In this document: positions 26,247-35,142 of the stretch, one piece after another
How positions within the stretch are numbered: position 1 is the first letter of the stretch
How the letters are laid out: each line of letters starts with the position of its first letter
Assembly (NCBI RefSeq): GCF_000730645.1
Contig: NZ_BBIU01000025.1
Coordinates: forward strand, 1 to 64,000
Reading direction: 5' to 3'
DNA from: Pseudomonas parafulva NBRC 16636 = DSM 17004
GTDB lineage: Bacteria; Pseudomonadota; Gammaproteobacteria; Pseudomonadales; Pseudomonadaceae
Length of the DNA stretch: 64,000 nt
Position numbers and translations under genes: made by a program
Notes under the pieces: model-generated
Told to the model about the DNA's origin: nothing
The model's database searches: none
Seen by the model: the letters and a program-made list of their open reading frames with translations, nothing else

Positions 26247-26762
26247 TCAAACCCTGTCCCACACCTCAAACTGATACCCAGGCTTCCCCTCCTCCACCTG
26301 GGCCTCGCTGGACACCAGTGCCCACTGTTGCGGGTCGAACGCCGGGAACCAGGCGTCGCCCTCGGGCGACAACGCCACCCGGGTCAGGTACATACGGCTG
26401 ACCAGCCCTTTCTCCAGTGCCTGCCCATACAGCTGCGCACCGCCGATCAGCATCAGCTCGTCGACGCCCTGCTCACGCGCCCACTGCTCGGCACGCACCA
26501 GCGCCTGCTCCAGCGAACCGAACACTTCGGCGCCAGCCAGCGCCAGGCCCGGTTGCCGGCTGACCACAATGTTCAGCCGCCCTGGCAGTGGCCGGCCCAG
26601 CGAATCCCAGGTCTTGCGGCCCATGATGATCGGCTTGCCCAAGGTGGTGGCCTTGAAATACCTGAAGTCCCCCGGCAGGTGCCAGGGCATGGAGTTGTCG
26701 ATACCTATCACGCGGTTTTCGGCATACGCCGCGATCAGGCTGAGGGGCAGTGATGTATTCAT
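26247..26762 (-). CDS. folA: Dihydrofolate reductase
   Basis: The 171-residue enzyme reduces dihydrofolate to tetrahydrofolate with NADPH. Recognisable segments are SLIAAYAENRVIGIDNSMPWHLPGD (substrate loop with the catalytic acidic residue), GRKTWDSLGRPLPGR (NADPH binding) and MLIGGAQLY. The start at 26762 gives standard length; the frame continues upstream but those residues are antisense to the next gene. It is divergent from the DUF2868 gene with only 54 bases between the starts. Confidence 0.96.
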   Translation of the reverse strand: MNTSLPLSLIAAYAENRVIGIDNSMPWHLPGDFRYFKATTLGKPIIMGRKTWDSLGRPLPGRLNIVVSRQPGLALAGAEVFGSLEQALVRAEQWAREQGVDELMLIGGAQLYGQALEKGLVSRMYLTRVALSPEGDAWFPAFDPQQWALVSSEAQVEEGKPGYQFEVWDRV

Positions 26763-26816
26763 GCCAGCGAGAATAGCACCGGCCGGGTGGGTTATGCTTC
26801 TGCCCAGACCTGTGCA

Positions 26817-28208
26817 ATGGAAGACTTCGTGACTGCCCTCACCCCCTTGGACAAGCGCTGGCTTACTGAAGCAGTACGCCTGCGCGAGGAACACGCCGGC
26901 CCTCTGGAAGACCAGGAAGCCAACCGCCGCGCCCGCCAGCAAGGCGGCGAGCTGGCGACCCGTGTGGAAACCCGTGCGTTGCTGCTGGCAGACCGCGATG
27001 GCATGACCACGGCGCTGCGCCACTGGAAGCAAGGCGCCCGTCTGGCCTTGCTGGCATTGCTGCTGATGGCGGTGCTCAGTGGTGCAGGCTTGGCGCTGGC
27101 AGCCCTGGGCGACGGGCAACGCCCGGTGAACGTGTTCTGGGCCTTGGGCAGCCTGCTTGGCCTGAACCTGCTGATGCTGCTGGGCTGGGCCGCTGGCTTC
27201 ATGCTCAGCGGCGAGCAGGGTGCGGTGCTTGGCCGGTTTTGGCTGTGGTTGAGTGAGCGCTTTGCCAGGGATGCCAAGGCCGCGCAGCTGGCGCCGGCTC
27301 TGCTGGTGCTGTTGCAACGCCAGCGCCTGAACCGCTGGGTGCTGGGCCTGCTGGTCAACAGTCTGTGGCTGGTGGCGATGCTCAGCGCCATGGGGGTGAT
27401 GTTGGCACTGCTTGCCACCCGGCGCTACGGCTTTGTGTGGGAAACCACCCTGCTGGCCGCCGACCCGTTCATCTCCCTGACCCAGGCACTGGGGGTGCTG
27501 CCTGGGCTACTGGGCTTTGCGGTACCCGACCCGGCCATGGTCCGCGCCAGTGGCGACACGCTGCCGGCGCTGGCCTTGACCCGCCAGGCCTGGGCCAGTT
27601 GGCTGCTGGGTGTGGTGCTGGTGTTCGGGCTGCTCCCGCGCTTGTTGCTGGCCGGGCTGTGCCTGTGGCGCTGGCGACAAGGCCGTAGCCGCCTGGCGCT
27701 GGACCTGAACCTGCCCGGCTATGCGTCACTGCGCGAGGCACTGATGCCCCACAGCGAGCGCATGGGCGTGCAGGACGACGCCCCTGAAAGCTTGCCGGCG
27801 TTCACGGCAGGCCAAATGCCAGGCGACGGCAGCGGCGGCCTGTTGGTCGGCCTGGAGCTGGACGACCAGCGGCCCTGGCCACCCGCGCTACCCGCAGGCG
27901 TGACCGACGCCGGCGTGCTCGACAGCCGTGAGTCGCGCAACCATCTACTTGAACAGTTGGGCCGCTTCCCCCCGGCGCGCCTGGCCATCGCCTGCGACCC
28001 AAGCCGCTCCCCTGACCGCGGTAGCCTGGCCCTGCTGGCCGAGCTGGCGCGCACGGCCGGTAGCACGCGGGTCTGGCTGCTGCCAGCAACCCCTGGACTG
28101 ACGGTGGACGCCCAACGCCTGGGCGATTGGCACGAAGCCCTTGATCGCCTTGGCCTGCACCATGGCGAGACGCCTCCATTGACCTGGCTGGAGCTTGGCC
28201 ATGACTGA
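26817..28208 (+). CDS. DUF2868 membrane protein
   Basis: The 463-residue protein has about five strongly hydrophobic segments (near 80-100, 110-135, 180-205, 225-250 and 260-290) and a long C-terminal cytoplasmic region (about 310-463). It fits the DUF2868 family, whose function is not known. Its stop overlaps the start of the GTPase gene at 28201 by eight bases, a pairing I recall from other pseudomonads. The two products probably act together at the membrane. The start at 26817 (MEDFVTAL) is chosen; GTG six codons later is an alternative. Confidence 0.82.
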   Translation: MEDFVTALTPLDKRWLTEAVRLREEHAGPLEDQEANRRARQQGGELATRVETRALLLADRDGMTTALRHWKQGARLALLALLLMAVLSGAGLALAALGDGQRPVNVFWALGSLLGLNLLMLLGWAAGFMLSGEQGAVLGRFWLWLSERFARDAKAAQLAPALLVLLQRQRLNRWVLGLLVNSLWLVAMLSAMGVMLALLATRRYGFVWETTLLAADPFISLTQALGVLPGLLGFAVPDPAMVRASGDTLPALALTRQAWASWLLGVVLVFGLLPRLLLAGLCLWRWRQGRSRLALDLNLPGYASLREALMPHSERMGVQDDAPESLPAFTAGQMPGDGSGGLLVGLELDDQRPWPPALPAGVTDAGVLDSRESRNHLLEQLGRFPPARLAIACDPSRSPDRGSLALLAELARTAGSTRVWLLPATPGLTVDAQRLGDWHEALDRLGLHHGETPPLTWLELGHD

Positions 28209-29565
28209 GCCACTGAAACTGGCCGTGGTTGGCCACACCAACGTCGGCAAGACCTCGCTGCTGCGCACGCTTACCCGCGACGTCGGCTTTGGCGAGGTAT
28301 CGCACCGCCCCAGCACCACCCGTCACGTGGAAGGGGCGCGCCTGTCGGTGGGCGGCGAACCCCTGCTGGAGCTGTACGACACCCCCGGCCTGGAAGATGC
28401 CATCGCCCTGCTCGACTACCTCGAGCGCCTGGAGCGCCCCGGTGAACGGCTCGATGGCCCGGCACGGCTGCAGCGCTTTTTGCAGGGCAGCGAAGCACGC
28501 CAGCGTTTCGAACAGGAGGCCAAGGTGCTGCGCCAATTACTGGCAAGCGATGCCGGGCTGTACGTCATTGATGCGCGCGAGCCGGTGCTGGCCAAGTACC
28601 GAGACGAGCTTGAGGTACTGGCCAGCTGCGGAAAGCCGCTGCTGCCGGTGCTCAATTTTGTCGCCAGCCAGCAACACCGCGAGCCCCAATGGCGTGAAGC
28701 CCTTGCCAGGCTTGGGCTTCACGCGTTGGTGCGGTTCGACAGCGTGGCCCCGCCCGAGGATGGTGAGCGGCGCCTCTACGAAAGCCTGGCCCTGCTGCTG
28801 GAAAACGCCCGCCCCAACCTGCAGCGGCTGATCGACGACCAGCAGGCGCAGCGCCTGGCCCGCCGGCAAAGCGCCAAACGCCTGATCGCCGAACTGCTGC
28901 TGGACTGCGCTGCATGCCGGCGCAGCGTCGCGGCCGAGCCTGCGGCAGAAGCCCAGGCCATCGGGGCATTACGTGATGATGTGCGCCAGCGTGAACAGCG
29001 CTGCGTCGAGGCCCTGTTGAAGCTGTATGCCTTTCGCCGCGAGGATGCCCATGCCAACGACCTGCCGCTGCTCGATGGGCGCTGGGGTGACGACCTGTTC
29101 AACCCTGAAACCCTCAAGCTGCTGGGGGTGCGCCTGGGCAGTGGCGTAGCGGCCGGGGCAGCAGCTGGCGCCGGGGTCGACCTGCTGGTCGGCGGCCTGA
29201 CGTTAGGTGCTGCAGCGTTGGCCGGGGCCATCGCCGGCGGCGCGCTGCAAACAGCCCGCAGCTATGGTTCACGGCTGATGGGCAAACTGAAGGGCAAGCG
29301 TGAGCTGACGGTGGACGATACCGTGCTGCGCTTATTGGCCCTGCGTCAGCAGCAGCTGCTGGTGGCGCTGGAAAACCGGGGGCATGCGGCCCAGCACAGC
29401 ATTCTTCTGGGTGAGCTGGATGAAAAGGCCTGGCGGCAGGGCAAGTTGCCAGAGGCGCTGGTCAGTGCCCGTGCCCATCCGCAGTGGTCCACCCTCAACC
29501 CGGGGGCGAAAGTGAACCAACCGCAACGGCAAGAGCAACTGGACGCGCTGGCCCAGCAGCTCTGA
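28201..29565 (+). CDS. GTPase with C-terminal DUF3482 domain
   Basis: The 454-residue protein begins with a P-loop GTPase domain: GHTNVGKTSLL (G1), RPSTTRHVEG (G2 region) and DTPGLED (G3). The canonical NKxD motif is not evident; the equivalent strand reads LPVLNFVASQQ, so base specificity may differ. The C-terminal half (DUF3482) holds a glycine/alanine-rich hydrophobic stretch around 315-350 that could insert into membrane. It is translationally coupled to the DUF2868 membrane protein. Cellular role unknown. Confidence 0.86.
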   Translation: MTEPLKLAVVGHTNVGKTSLLRTLTRDVGFGEVSHRPSTTRHVEGARLSVGGEPLLELYDTPGLEDAIALLDYLERLERPGERLDGPARLQRFLQGSEARQRFEQEAKVLRQLLASDAGLYVIDAREPVLAKYRDELEVLASCGKPLLPVLNFVASQQHREPQWREALARLGLHALVRFDSVAPPEDGERRLYESLALLLENARPNLQRLIDDQQAQRLARRQSAKRLIAELLLDCAACRRSVAAEPAAEAQAIGALRDDVRQREQRCVEALLKLYAFRREDAHANDLPLLDGRWGDDLFNPETLKLLGVRLGSGVAAGAAAGAGVDLLVGGLTLGAAALAGAIAGGALQTARSYGSRLMGKLKGKRELTVDDTVLRLLALRQQQLLVALENRGHAAQHSILLGELDEKAWRQGKLPEALVSARAHPQWSTLNPGAKVNQPQRQEQLDALAQQL

Positions 29566-29589
29566 CGCTCCGCCGGCCGTCAGGACCCT

Positions 29590-31854
29590 CTATTTGCGCA
29601 ACAGGCGCAGACCGTTGAACACCACCAGCAAACTCACGCCCATGTCGGCGAACACGGCCATCCACATGGTGGCCATGCCCGCGAAGGTAATGGCCAGGAA
29701 GATCGCCTTGATGCCCAATGCCAGCACGATGTTCTGCATGAGGATGGCTGCGCTTTGCCGCGAAAGCCTGATGAAGGCCGGGATCTTGCGCAAATCGTCG
29801 TCCATCAGCGCCACATCGGCGGTTTCGATGGCGGTATCGGTGCCTGCTGCGGCCATGGCGAAGCCCACTTCGGCCCGCGCCAGGGCCGGCGCATCATTGA
29901 TCCCGTCACCGACCATGCCCACCCGATGGCCCTCGGCATACAGCGCTTCGATGCTTTTGAGCTTGTCGGCAGGCAGCAGATTACCCTCGGCACGGTCGAT
30001 CCCCACTACCGCGGCAATGGCCTGGGCAGTATGTGGGTTGTCACCGGTCAGCATCACGGTCTTGATGCCCAGTTCATGCAGCTCGGCAATGGCCTGACGG
30101 CTGGTTTCCTTGACGGTATCGGCCACCGCGAACAGTGCCAGCGGGCCGGAGCTGTCCAGTAACAGCACCACGGTCTTGCCCTGGCGCTCCAGCACGTCCA
30201 GCTGAGCTTCAAGCTCGGGCGAGCACAACCCCAGCTCTTCCACCAGGCGATGATTGCCCAGGTGATACACCTGGCCCTCGATGGTACCGCGCACGCCACG
30301 GCCAGCCAGTGCGGCAAAGTCCTGCACCTCCTGGGTGGCCACGCCTTGTGCCTGGCCAAACTGTGCAATGGCACGCGACACCGGGTGGTCGGAGCGCCCG
30401 CCCAGGCTGGCGGCCAGTGCCTGAGCCCGGCCTTCGAACAGCGGCTGCAGCACGGTGGCGTCGGTTTGCACCGGCTTGCCGTGGGTGATGGTGCCGGTTT
30501 TGTCCAGCGCCAGGAAGTCCAGGTGTCGGCCCCCTTCCAGGTACACGCCACCCTTGATCAGGATGCCCTTGCGGGCCGCAGCGGCCAGGCCGCTGACGAT
30601 GGTCACCGGGGTGGAAATCACCAGGGCACAGGGGCAGGCCACCACCAGCAGCACCAGCGCACGGTAGATCCAGTCGAACCAGGCGCCACCCGTGAACAGC
30701 GGCGGAAGAATCGCCACTGCCAGGGCGATGGCGAATACCACCGGGGTGTAGATGCGCGAGAAACGGTCGACGAAGCGCTGGGTAGGCGCCCGTGCGCCCT
30801 GGGCCTGTTCGACAGCCTTGATGATGCGTGCCAGGGTCGACTGGCCGGCGGCCGCCGTGGCGCGGAACTCCAGCGCCCCGGCCTGGTTGATGGTGCCGGC
30901 GAACAGCTTGTCGCCCACGGCCTTTTCCACAGGCAGGCTTTCGCCCGTAATCGGCGCCTGGTCGACACTCGACTGACCACTGGTGACCTCGCCATCCAGG
31001 CCGATGCGCTCACCAGGACGCACCCTGACCAACGCGCCGATGGCCACTTCGCGCACATCAACCTCACGCCACTGGCCGTCGGCCTGTTGCACCGTGGCCA
31101 TGTCCGGCGTCAGTTGCATCAACCCGCTGATGGCATTGCGTGCGCGGTCCAGTGAGCGAGCCTCGATCAACTCGGCGACGGTGAACAGCACCATCACCAT
31201 GGCAGCTTCAGGCCACTGGCCGATCAACAACGCGCCGGTCACGGCAATGCTCATCAGGGCGTTGATGTTGAGGTTGCGGTTTTTCAGGGCGATCCAGCCC
31301 TTTTTGTAGGTGCCAAGGCCGCACCCCAGAATGGCCGCCAGTGCCAATGCCGCCACCACCCATTGCGGGGCCAGTTGAGCAAAGTGCACGATTTCGGCGG
31401 CAATCGCCGCCACGCCTGACAACGCCAATGGCCACCAGCGGCTCTTCGCCGGCTGGGCGGCAGTGGCAGCGCCGTCGTCCTCGTCGCCCAGCGGCTCGGC
31501 TTTCATACCCAGGCTGTCGATGGCCCGCTCGATCTCGGCGGTGCCCTGCAAGGTATGACGCACACCCAGCACGCGGTTGATGAGGTTGAACTCCAGTTGC
31601 TCGATGCCGGCCAAGCGGCCCAGCTTGTCCTGGATAAGCGTCTGCTCGGTCGGGCAGTCCATGGCATCAATGCGGAACCGGCTCAGTTGCGCCTGGTCGC
31701 TGGCCTTGTCGGTCAGCTGTACCAGGGCCGGCGCCGCTTGCGAGCCACAGCAAGCGTGCGCATGCGGGGCATGGTTGTGCCTGGCATGGCTATGGGCGTG
31801 ATCGCCATCATGGTCGTGATCATGCGTGTGGTTGTGGCTGACAGGCTGGTTCAT
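29590..31854 (-). CDS. cadA: Cadmium/zinc-exporting P1B-type ATPase CadA
   Basis: The 754-residue inner-membrane pump exports Cd2+/Zn2+ using ATP. The N terminus is extremely His-rich (HNHTHDHDHDGDHAHSH and more), then a metal-binding-like domain with MDCPTEQ, eight predicted helices with the intramembrane ACPCALV motif, the phosphorylation site DKTGTITHG, and the hinge GDGINDAPALA. The CPC motif and the His-rich tail fit Zn/Cd/Pb pumps rather than copper. It is divergent from cadR, whose product should control it. Confidence 0.95.
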   Translation of the reverse strand: MNQPVSHNHTHDHDHDGDHAHSHARHNHAPHAHACCGSQAAPALVQLTDKASDQAQLSRFRIDAMDCPTEQTLIQDKLGRLAGIEQLEFNLINRVLGVRHTLQGTAEIERAIDSLGMKAEPLGDEDDGAATAAQPAKSRWWPLALSGVAAIAAEIVHFAQLAPQWVVAALALAAILGCGLGTYKKGWIALKNRNLNINALMSIAVTGALLIGQWPEAAMVMVLFTVAELIEARSLDRARNAISGLMQLTPDMATVQQADGQWREVDVREVAIGALVRVRPGERIGLDGEVTSGQSSVDQAPITGESLPVEKAVGDKLFAGTINQAGALEFRATAAAGQSTLARIIKAVEQAQGARAPTQRFVDRFSRIYTPVVFAIALAVAILPPLFTGGAWFDWIYRALVLLVVACPCALVISTPVTIVSGLAAAARKGILIKGGVYLEGGRHLDFLALDKTGTITHGKPVQTDATVLQPLFEGRAQALAASLGGRSDHPVSRAIAQFGQAQGVATQEVQDFAALAGRGVRGTIEGQVYHLGNHRLVEELGLCSPELEAQLDVLERQGKTVVLLLDSSGPLALFAVADTVKETSRQAIAELHELGIKTVMLTGDNPHTAQAIAAVVGIDRAEGNLLPADKLKSIEALYAEGHRVGMVGDGINDAPALARAEVGFAMAAAGTDTAIETADVALMDDDLRKIPAFIRLSRQSAAILMQNIVLALGIKAIFLAITFAGMATMWMAVFADMGVSLLVVFNGLRLLRK

Positions 31855-31880
31855 GGGGTGTCCTTAAATGGCCTGTTGCC

Positions 31881-31912
31881 AAGTGAACACCCTGTAGCCA
31901 CTATAGGGTCAA
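31881..31912 (-). promoter_or_regulatory. cadA promoter with CadR operator
   Basis: On the minus strand a TTGACC -35 hexamer (31907-31912) is followed by a long 19-20 base spacer and a poor -10 (TTCACT, about 31882-31887). The spacer holds a 21-base dyad at 31889-31909, ACCCTATAG-TGG-CTACAGGGT, with 8 of 9 arm positions pairing. An overlong spacer filled by a dyad is the standard MerR-family architecture, in which metal-bound CadR twists the promoter into an active form. Confidence 0.88.
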
Positions 31913-31932
31913 GCCATTATGGGGGATGAGTG

Positions 31933-32376
31933 ATGAAAATCGGCGAACTGGCCAAGGCAACCGAGTGTGCGGTAGAAACCATCCGCTATTACGAGCGCGA
32001 GCAACTGTTGCCGGAGCCCGCCCGCACCGATGGCAACTACCGGCTATACACCCAGGCCCACGTGGAGCGCCTGACGTTTATCCGCAACTGCCGCACACTC
32101 GACATGACCCTGGAAGAAATACGCAGCCTGCTGCAACTGCGCGACAGCCCCCAGGCCTCCTGTGGCAGCGTGAACGCGCTGATCGACGAGCATATCGAGC
32201 ACGTCCAGGCACGCATCGACGGCCTGGTAGCGTTGCAGGAGCAACTGGTGGACCTGCGCCGCCGCTGTAACAGGCAGGGGGCAGAATGCGCGATCTTGCA
32301 ACAGCTGGAGACCAATGGCGCGGTTTCAGTGCCTGATGTGGAGCATTCACATGTCGGCCGAAGCCACGGCCACTGA
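31933..32376 (+). CDS. cadR: MerR-family cadmium-responsive regulator CadR
   Basis: CadR (147 residues) has an N-terminal MerR winged helix (MKIGELAKATECAVETIRYYERE), a dimerisation helix, and metal-ligand cysteines: C77 in the QASCGS segment and two in the NRQGAEC region. A His-rich tail (HSHVGRSHGH) is characteristic of P. putida CadR. It represses and, with Cd2+, activates cadA from the shared promoter region. The ATG at 31933 is chosen over an adjacent in-frame GTG at 31930. Confidence 0.95.
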   Translation: MKIGELAKATECAVETIRYYEREQLLPEPARTDGNYRLYTQAHVERLTFIRNCRTLDMTLEEIRSLLQLRDSPQASCGSVNALIDEHIEHVQARIDGLVALQEQLVDLRRRCNRQGAECAILQQLETNGAVSVPDVEHSHVGRSHGH

Positions 32377-32385
32377 TTCTGTACG

Positions 32386-33357
32386 CTAGACCGCCATCGG
32401 CGCTGTCATCGGCGCATGGTGCTCGTACCCTTCCAGCCAGAAATCACCCGGCTCGATCTGCTCCAGCCATTGCGGCTCGTACTTGCCAGTCTCGGCAAAC
32501 GCCGGCACGCGGTCGCAGATCACCAGCTTGGGCGCCTCCAGCGGCTCACGCTTGAGCTGCTCGTTGAGCATGTCCAGGTGGTTTTCATACACATGGGCAT
32601 CGCCAATGAAATACGTGAACCAGCGCGGGGTGTAACCGGTCAGTCGGCCGAACAGCGACAGCAACGCCGCGCCCTCGGTCAGGTTGAACGGTGTGCCCAG
32701 GCCCAGGTCGTTGGAGCGTATGTACAACGTCAGGGAAATCTCGCGGGTTTCGACGTTAGGGTGGAACTGATACAGCAGGTGGCACGGCGGCAGCGCCATT
32801 TCATCCAGCTGGGCGCAGTTCCAGCCGTGGAACAGGATGCGCCGGCTGCCCGGGTCGTTGGCGATGGTGTCCAGGCACTGACGCACCTGATCGATGGCCT
32901 TGTACAGGATGACAAACGCCACACCGTTTTCTTCGTCCTGGGCAATGCGGCGAAAACCTGCCAGCTCGGCTTTTTCGATGGCTGCAGGGTTGCTCAGCGG
33001 GATGCGTTTGTAGCCCGGCCATTGGCGCCATTGCACGCCGTAGATCTCGCCCAGGTCGTCATGCCCCTGGCGGAATGGGTTGGCCAGCCACTGGGCATTT
33101 TCGTTGGCGTTCTGGTCCCAGACCTTGCAACCCAGTTCACGGAATTCACCCGCGTTACGTACGCCGCGCAAGAACCCGACCATTTCACCGATGGCCGACT
33201 TGAACGCCAGCTTGCGGGTGGTGATGGCGGGGAAGCCTTTTTGCAGGTCGAAGCGCAGCATGGCACCCGGCAGGCTGATGGTGCGGATGCCGGTGCGGTT
33301 TTCCTGCAGCGTGCCGTTGTCGATGACGTCGCGGACCAGGTCCAGATACTGTTTCAT
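32386..33357 (-). CDS. thyA: Thymidylate synthase ThyA
   Basis: ThyA (323 residues) methylates dUMP to dTMP using methylene-tetrahydrofolate. The catalytic cysteine is in PPCHLLYQF, and the folate/dUMP segments SNDLGLGTPFNL and FTYFIGDAHVYENH are present. It is about 60 residues longer than E. coli ThyA owing to an insertion in the small domain, like the longer Lactobacillus-type enzymes. It follows lgt on the same strand (51-base gap) and is convergent with cadR. Confidence 0.97.
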   Translation of the reverse strand: MKQYLDLVRDVIDNGTLQENRTGIRTISLPGAMLRFDLQKGFPAITTRKLAFKSAIGEMVGFLRGVRNAGEFRELGCKVWDQNANENAQWLANPFRQGHDDLGEIYGVQWRQWPGYKRIPLSNPAAIEKAELAGFRRIAQDEENGVAFVILYKAIDQVRQCLDTIANDPGSRRILFHGWNCAQLDEMALPPCHLLYQFHPNVETREISLTLYIRSNDLGLGTPFNLTEGAALLSLFGRLTGYTPRWFTYFIGDAHVYENHLDMLNEQLKREPLEAPKLVICDRVPAFAETGKYEPQWLEQIEPGDFWLEGYEHHAPMTAPMAV

Positions 33358-33408
33358 GGCTTACCTGTAGCAAATACGGCAGGGGGATCGCCCCTGCCGT
33401 GGGATTAA

Positions 33409-34215
33409 TCAGGCGGGTGTCGCCGTGGGCTTGCGATTATAAGCCCACCAGATCAGGCCAATGCCAGCCAGGATCATGGGCACGCAGAGAATCTGACCCA
33501 TGGTCAGCCAACCCCAGGCGATGTAGCCCAGCTGGGCGTCCGGCACACGTACGAACTCCACGATGAAGCGGAAGATGCCGTAGAATAAGGCGAACATACC
33601 GGACACCGCCATGGTTGGCCGTGGCTTGCGCGAGAACAGCCAGAGAATGGCGAACAGCGCCACGCCTTCCAGCGCGAACTGATACAGCTGCGACGGGTGG
33701 CGCGGCAGCTGCGCCGGGTCGCTGAACGGCGGGAAGATCATCGCCCAAGGCACGTCGGTAGGCTTGCCCCACAGCTCGGCGTTGATGAAGTTGCCAATGC
33801 GCCCTGCGCCCAGGCCGATGGGTACCAGCGGGGCAACGAAATCCATCAGTTCGAAGAACGACTTGTTGTTGCGCTTACCGAACCACAGCGCCGCCAGCAT
33901 CACGCCGATGAAACCGCCGTGGAACGACATGCCGCCCTTCCACACCTCAAGGATCAGGGTGGGGTTGGACAGATAGGCGTGCAGGTCGTAGAACAATACA
34001 TAGCCCAGCCGCCCACCCACAATTACCCCCATCGACAGCCAGAACACCAGGTCGGAGAGCTTTTCCCGGGTCCAGGTGGGATCGAAGCGGTTCAGGCGCC
34101 GCGTGGCGAGCAGCCAGGCGCCGCCGATACCAACCAGGTACATCAGCCCGTACCAGTGAATCTTCAATGGCCCCAGGGCCACCGCCACGGGGTCTATCTG
34201 CGGGTAAGGCAGCAT
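33409..34215 (-). CDS. lgt: Prolipoprotein diacylglyceryl transferase Lgt
   Basis: Lgt (268 residues) attaches diacylglycerol to the lipobox cysteine of preprolipoproteins at the inner membrane. It has seven predicted helices, the SFHGGFIGV segment with the essential histidine, and the family signature GRIGNFINAELWG. It lies between a TauE/SafE gene (16-base gap) and thyA, in an apparent minus-strand operon. Confidence 0.97.
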   Translation of the reverse strand: MLPYPQIDPVAVALGPLKIHWYGLMYLVGIGGAWLLATRRLNRFDPTWTREKLSDLVFWLSMGVIVGGRLGYVLFYDLHAYLSNPTLILEVWKGGMSFHGGFIGVMLAALWFGKRNNKSFFELMDFVAPLVPIGLGAGRIGNFINAELWGKPTDVPWAMIFPPFSDPAQLPRHPSQLYQFALEGVALFAILWLFSRKPRPTMAVSGMFALFYGIFRFIVEFVRVPDAQLGYIAWGWLTMGQILCVPMILAGIGLIWWAYNRKPTATPA

Positions 34216-34231
34216 GTAACTTCCTCTTGGT

Positions 34232-35014
34232 TCAAATCAAAAAACTCAGGCCGACACTGAACAGCAGTGCCGCAAACAGGCGCTTGAGCAGGCGTGGCGA
34301 CAGCCTATGAGCCAGGCGCGCGCCAAAACGTGCGAAAAACATGCTGGTGACTGCGATACCCACCAGTGCCGGCAGGTACACATACCCTACGCTGTTGGGC
34401 GGCAGGCTTGCCTCGTGCCAGCCCAACAGCATGAAACTGAGCGCACTGGCCACGGCAATGGGCAGGCCGCAGGCCGACGATGTGGCCACCGCCTGCTGCA
34501 TCGGCAGGCTGCGCCAGGTGAGGAACGGCACGGTCAGTGAGCCCCCACCGATGCCAAAGATGGCGGAGGCCCAGCCAATGACGCCACCGGCCGCGATCAG
34601 CCCAGGCTTGCCCGGGATACCACGGCTGGCCTTGGGCTTGAGGTCCAGCGCCATCTGCACAGCGATGACCAGGGCGAATACGCCGATGATCTTCTGCAGC
34701 ATCGGCCCCTGGATCAACGACGCAGTCTTGGCGCCGATACCGGCGCCCAGCAGGATACCCAATGTCATCCAGGCGAAGATCGGCCACTGCACCGCGCGCT
34801 TGCGGTGGTGTTCGAGCACGGCGTTGATCGAGGTGAAGACGATGGTTGCCAGTGAGGTGCCGACCGCCAGATGTGTCAGCACCGAGGCATCGAAGCCCTG
34901 CAAGGTGAAGCTGAACACCAGCACGGGCACGATGATGATCCCGCCCCCCACGCCGAACAGCCCGGCCAGTACCCCGGCGCATGCACCCAACAGCAGATAG
35001 AGCACGAATTCCAT
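34232..35014 (-). CDS. TauE/SafE family membrane permease
   Basis: The 260-residue protein has about eight hydrophobic helices and the repeated family pattern GVGGGIIIVPVL near the N terminus and GIGGGSLTVPFL in the second half. TauE/SafE proteins are proposed exporters or importers of sulfur-containing anions and other organic anions. Nothing nearby specifies the substrate, since the neighbours are lgt and thyA. It is first in the lgt-thyA transcript unit. Confidence 0.87.
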   Translation of the reverse strand: MEFVLYLLLGACAGVLAGLFGVGGGIIIVPVLVFSFTLQGFDASVLTHLAVGTSLATIVFTSINAVLEHHRKRAVQWPIFAWMTLGILLGAGIGAKTASLIQGPMLQKIIGVFALVIAVQMALDLKPKASRGIPGKPGLIAAGGVIGWASAIFGIGGGSLTVPFLTWRSLPMQQAVATSSACGLPIAVASALSFMLLGWHEASLPPNSVGYVYLPALVGIAVTSMFFARFGARLAHRLSPRLLKRLFAALLFSVGLSFLI

Positions 35015-35142
35015 TCGGCATCCCCCGAAAAATCAATCCGGCATGGTAACGGAAGCCGGCCTTGGCGCTCTAGTGAACTCTGCATCACGATGGATCTGCA
35101 TTGTTACCCTGGGTACAGTGGGAGAAAACAGGAGGGGGGCCC

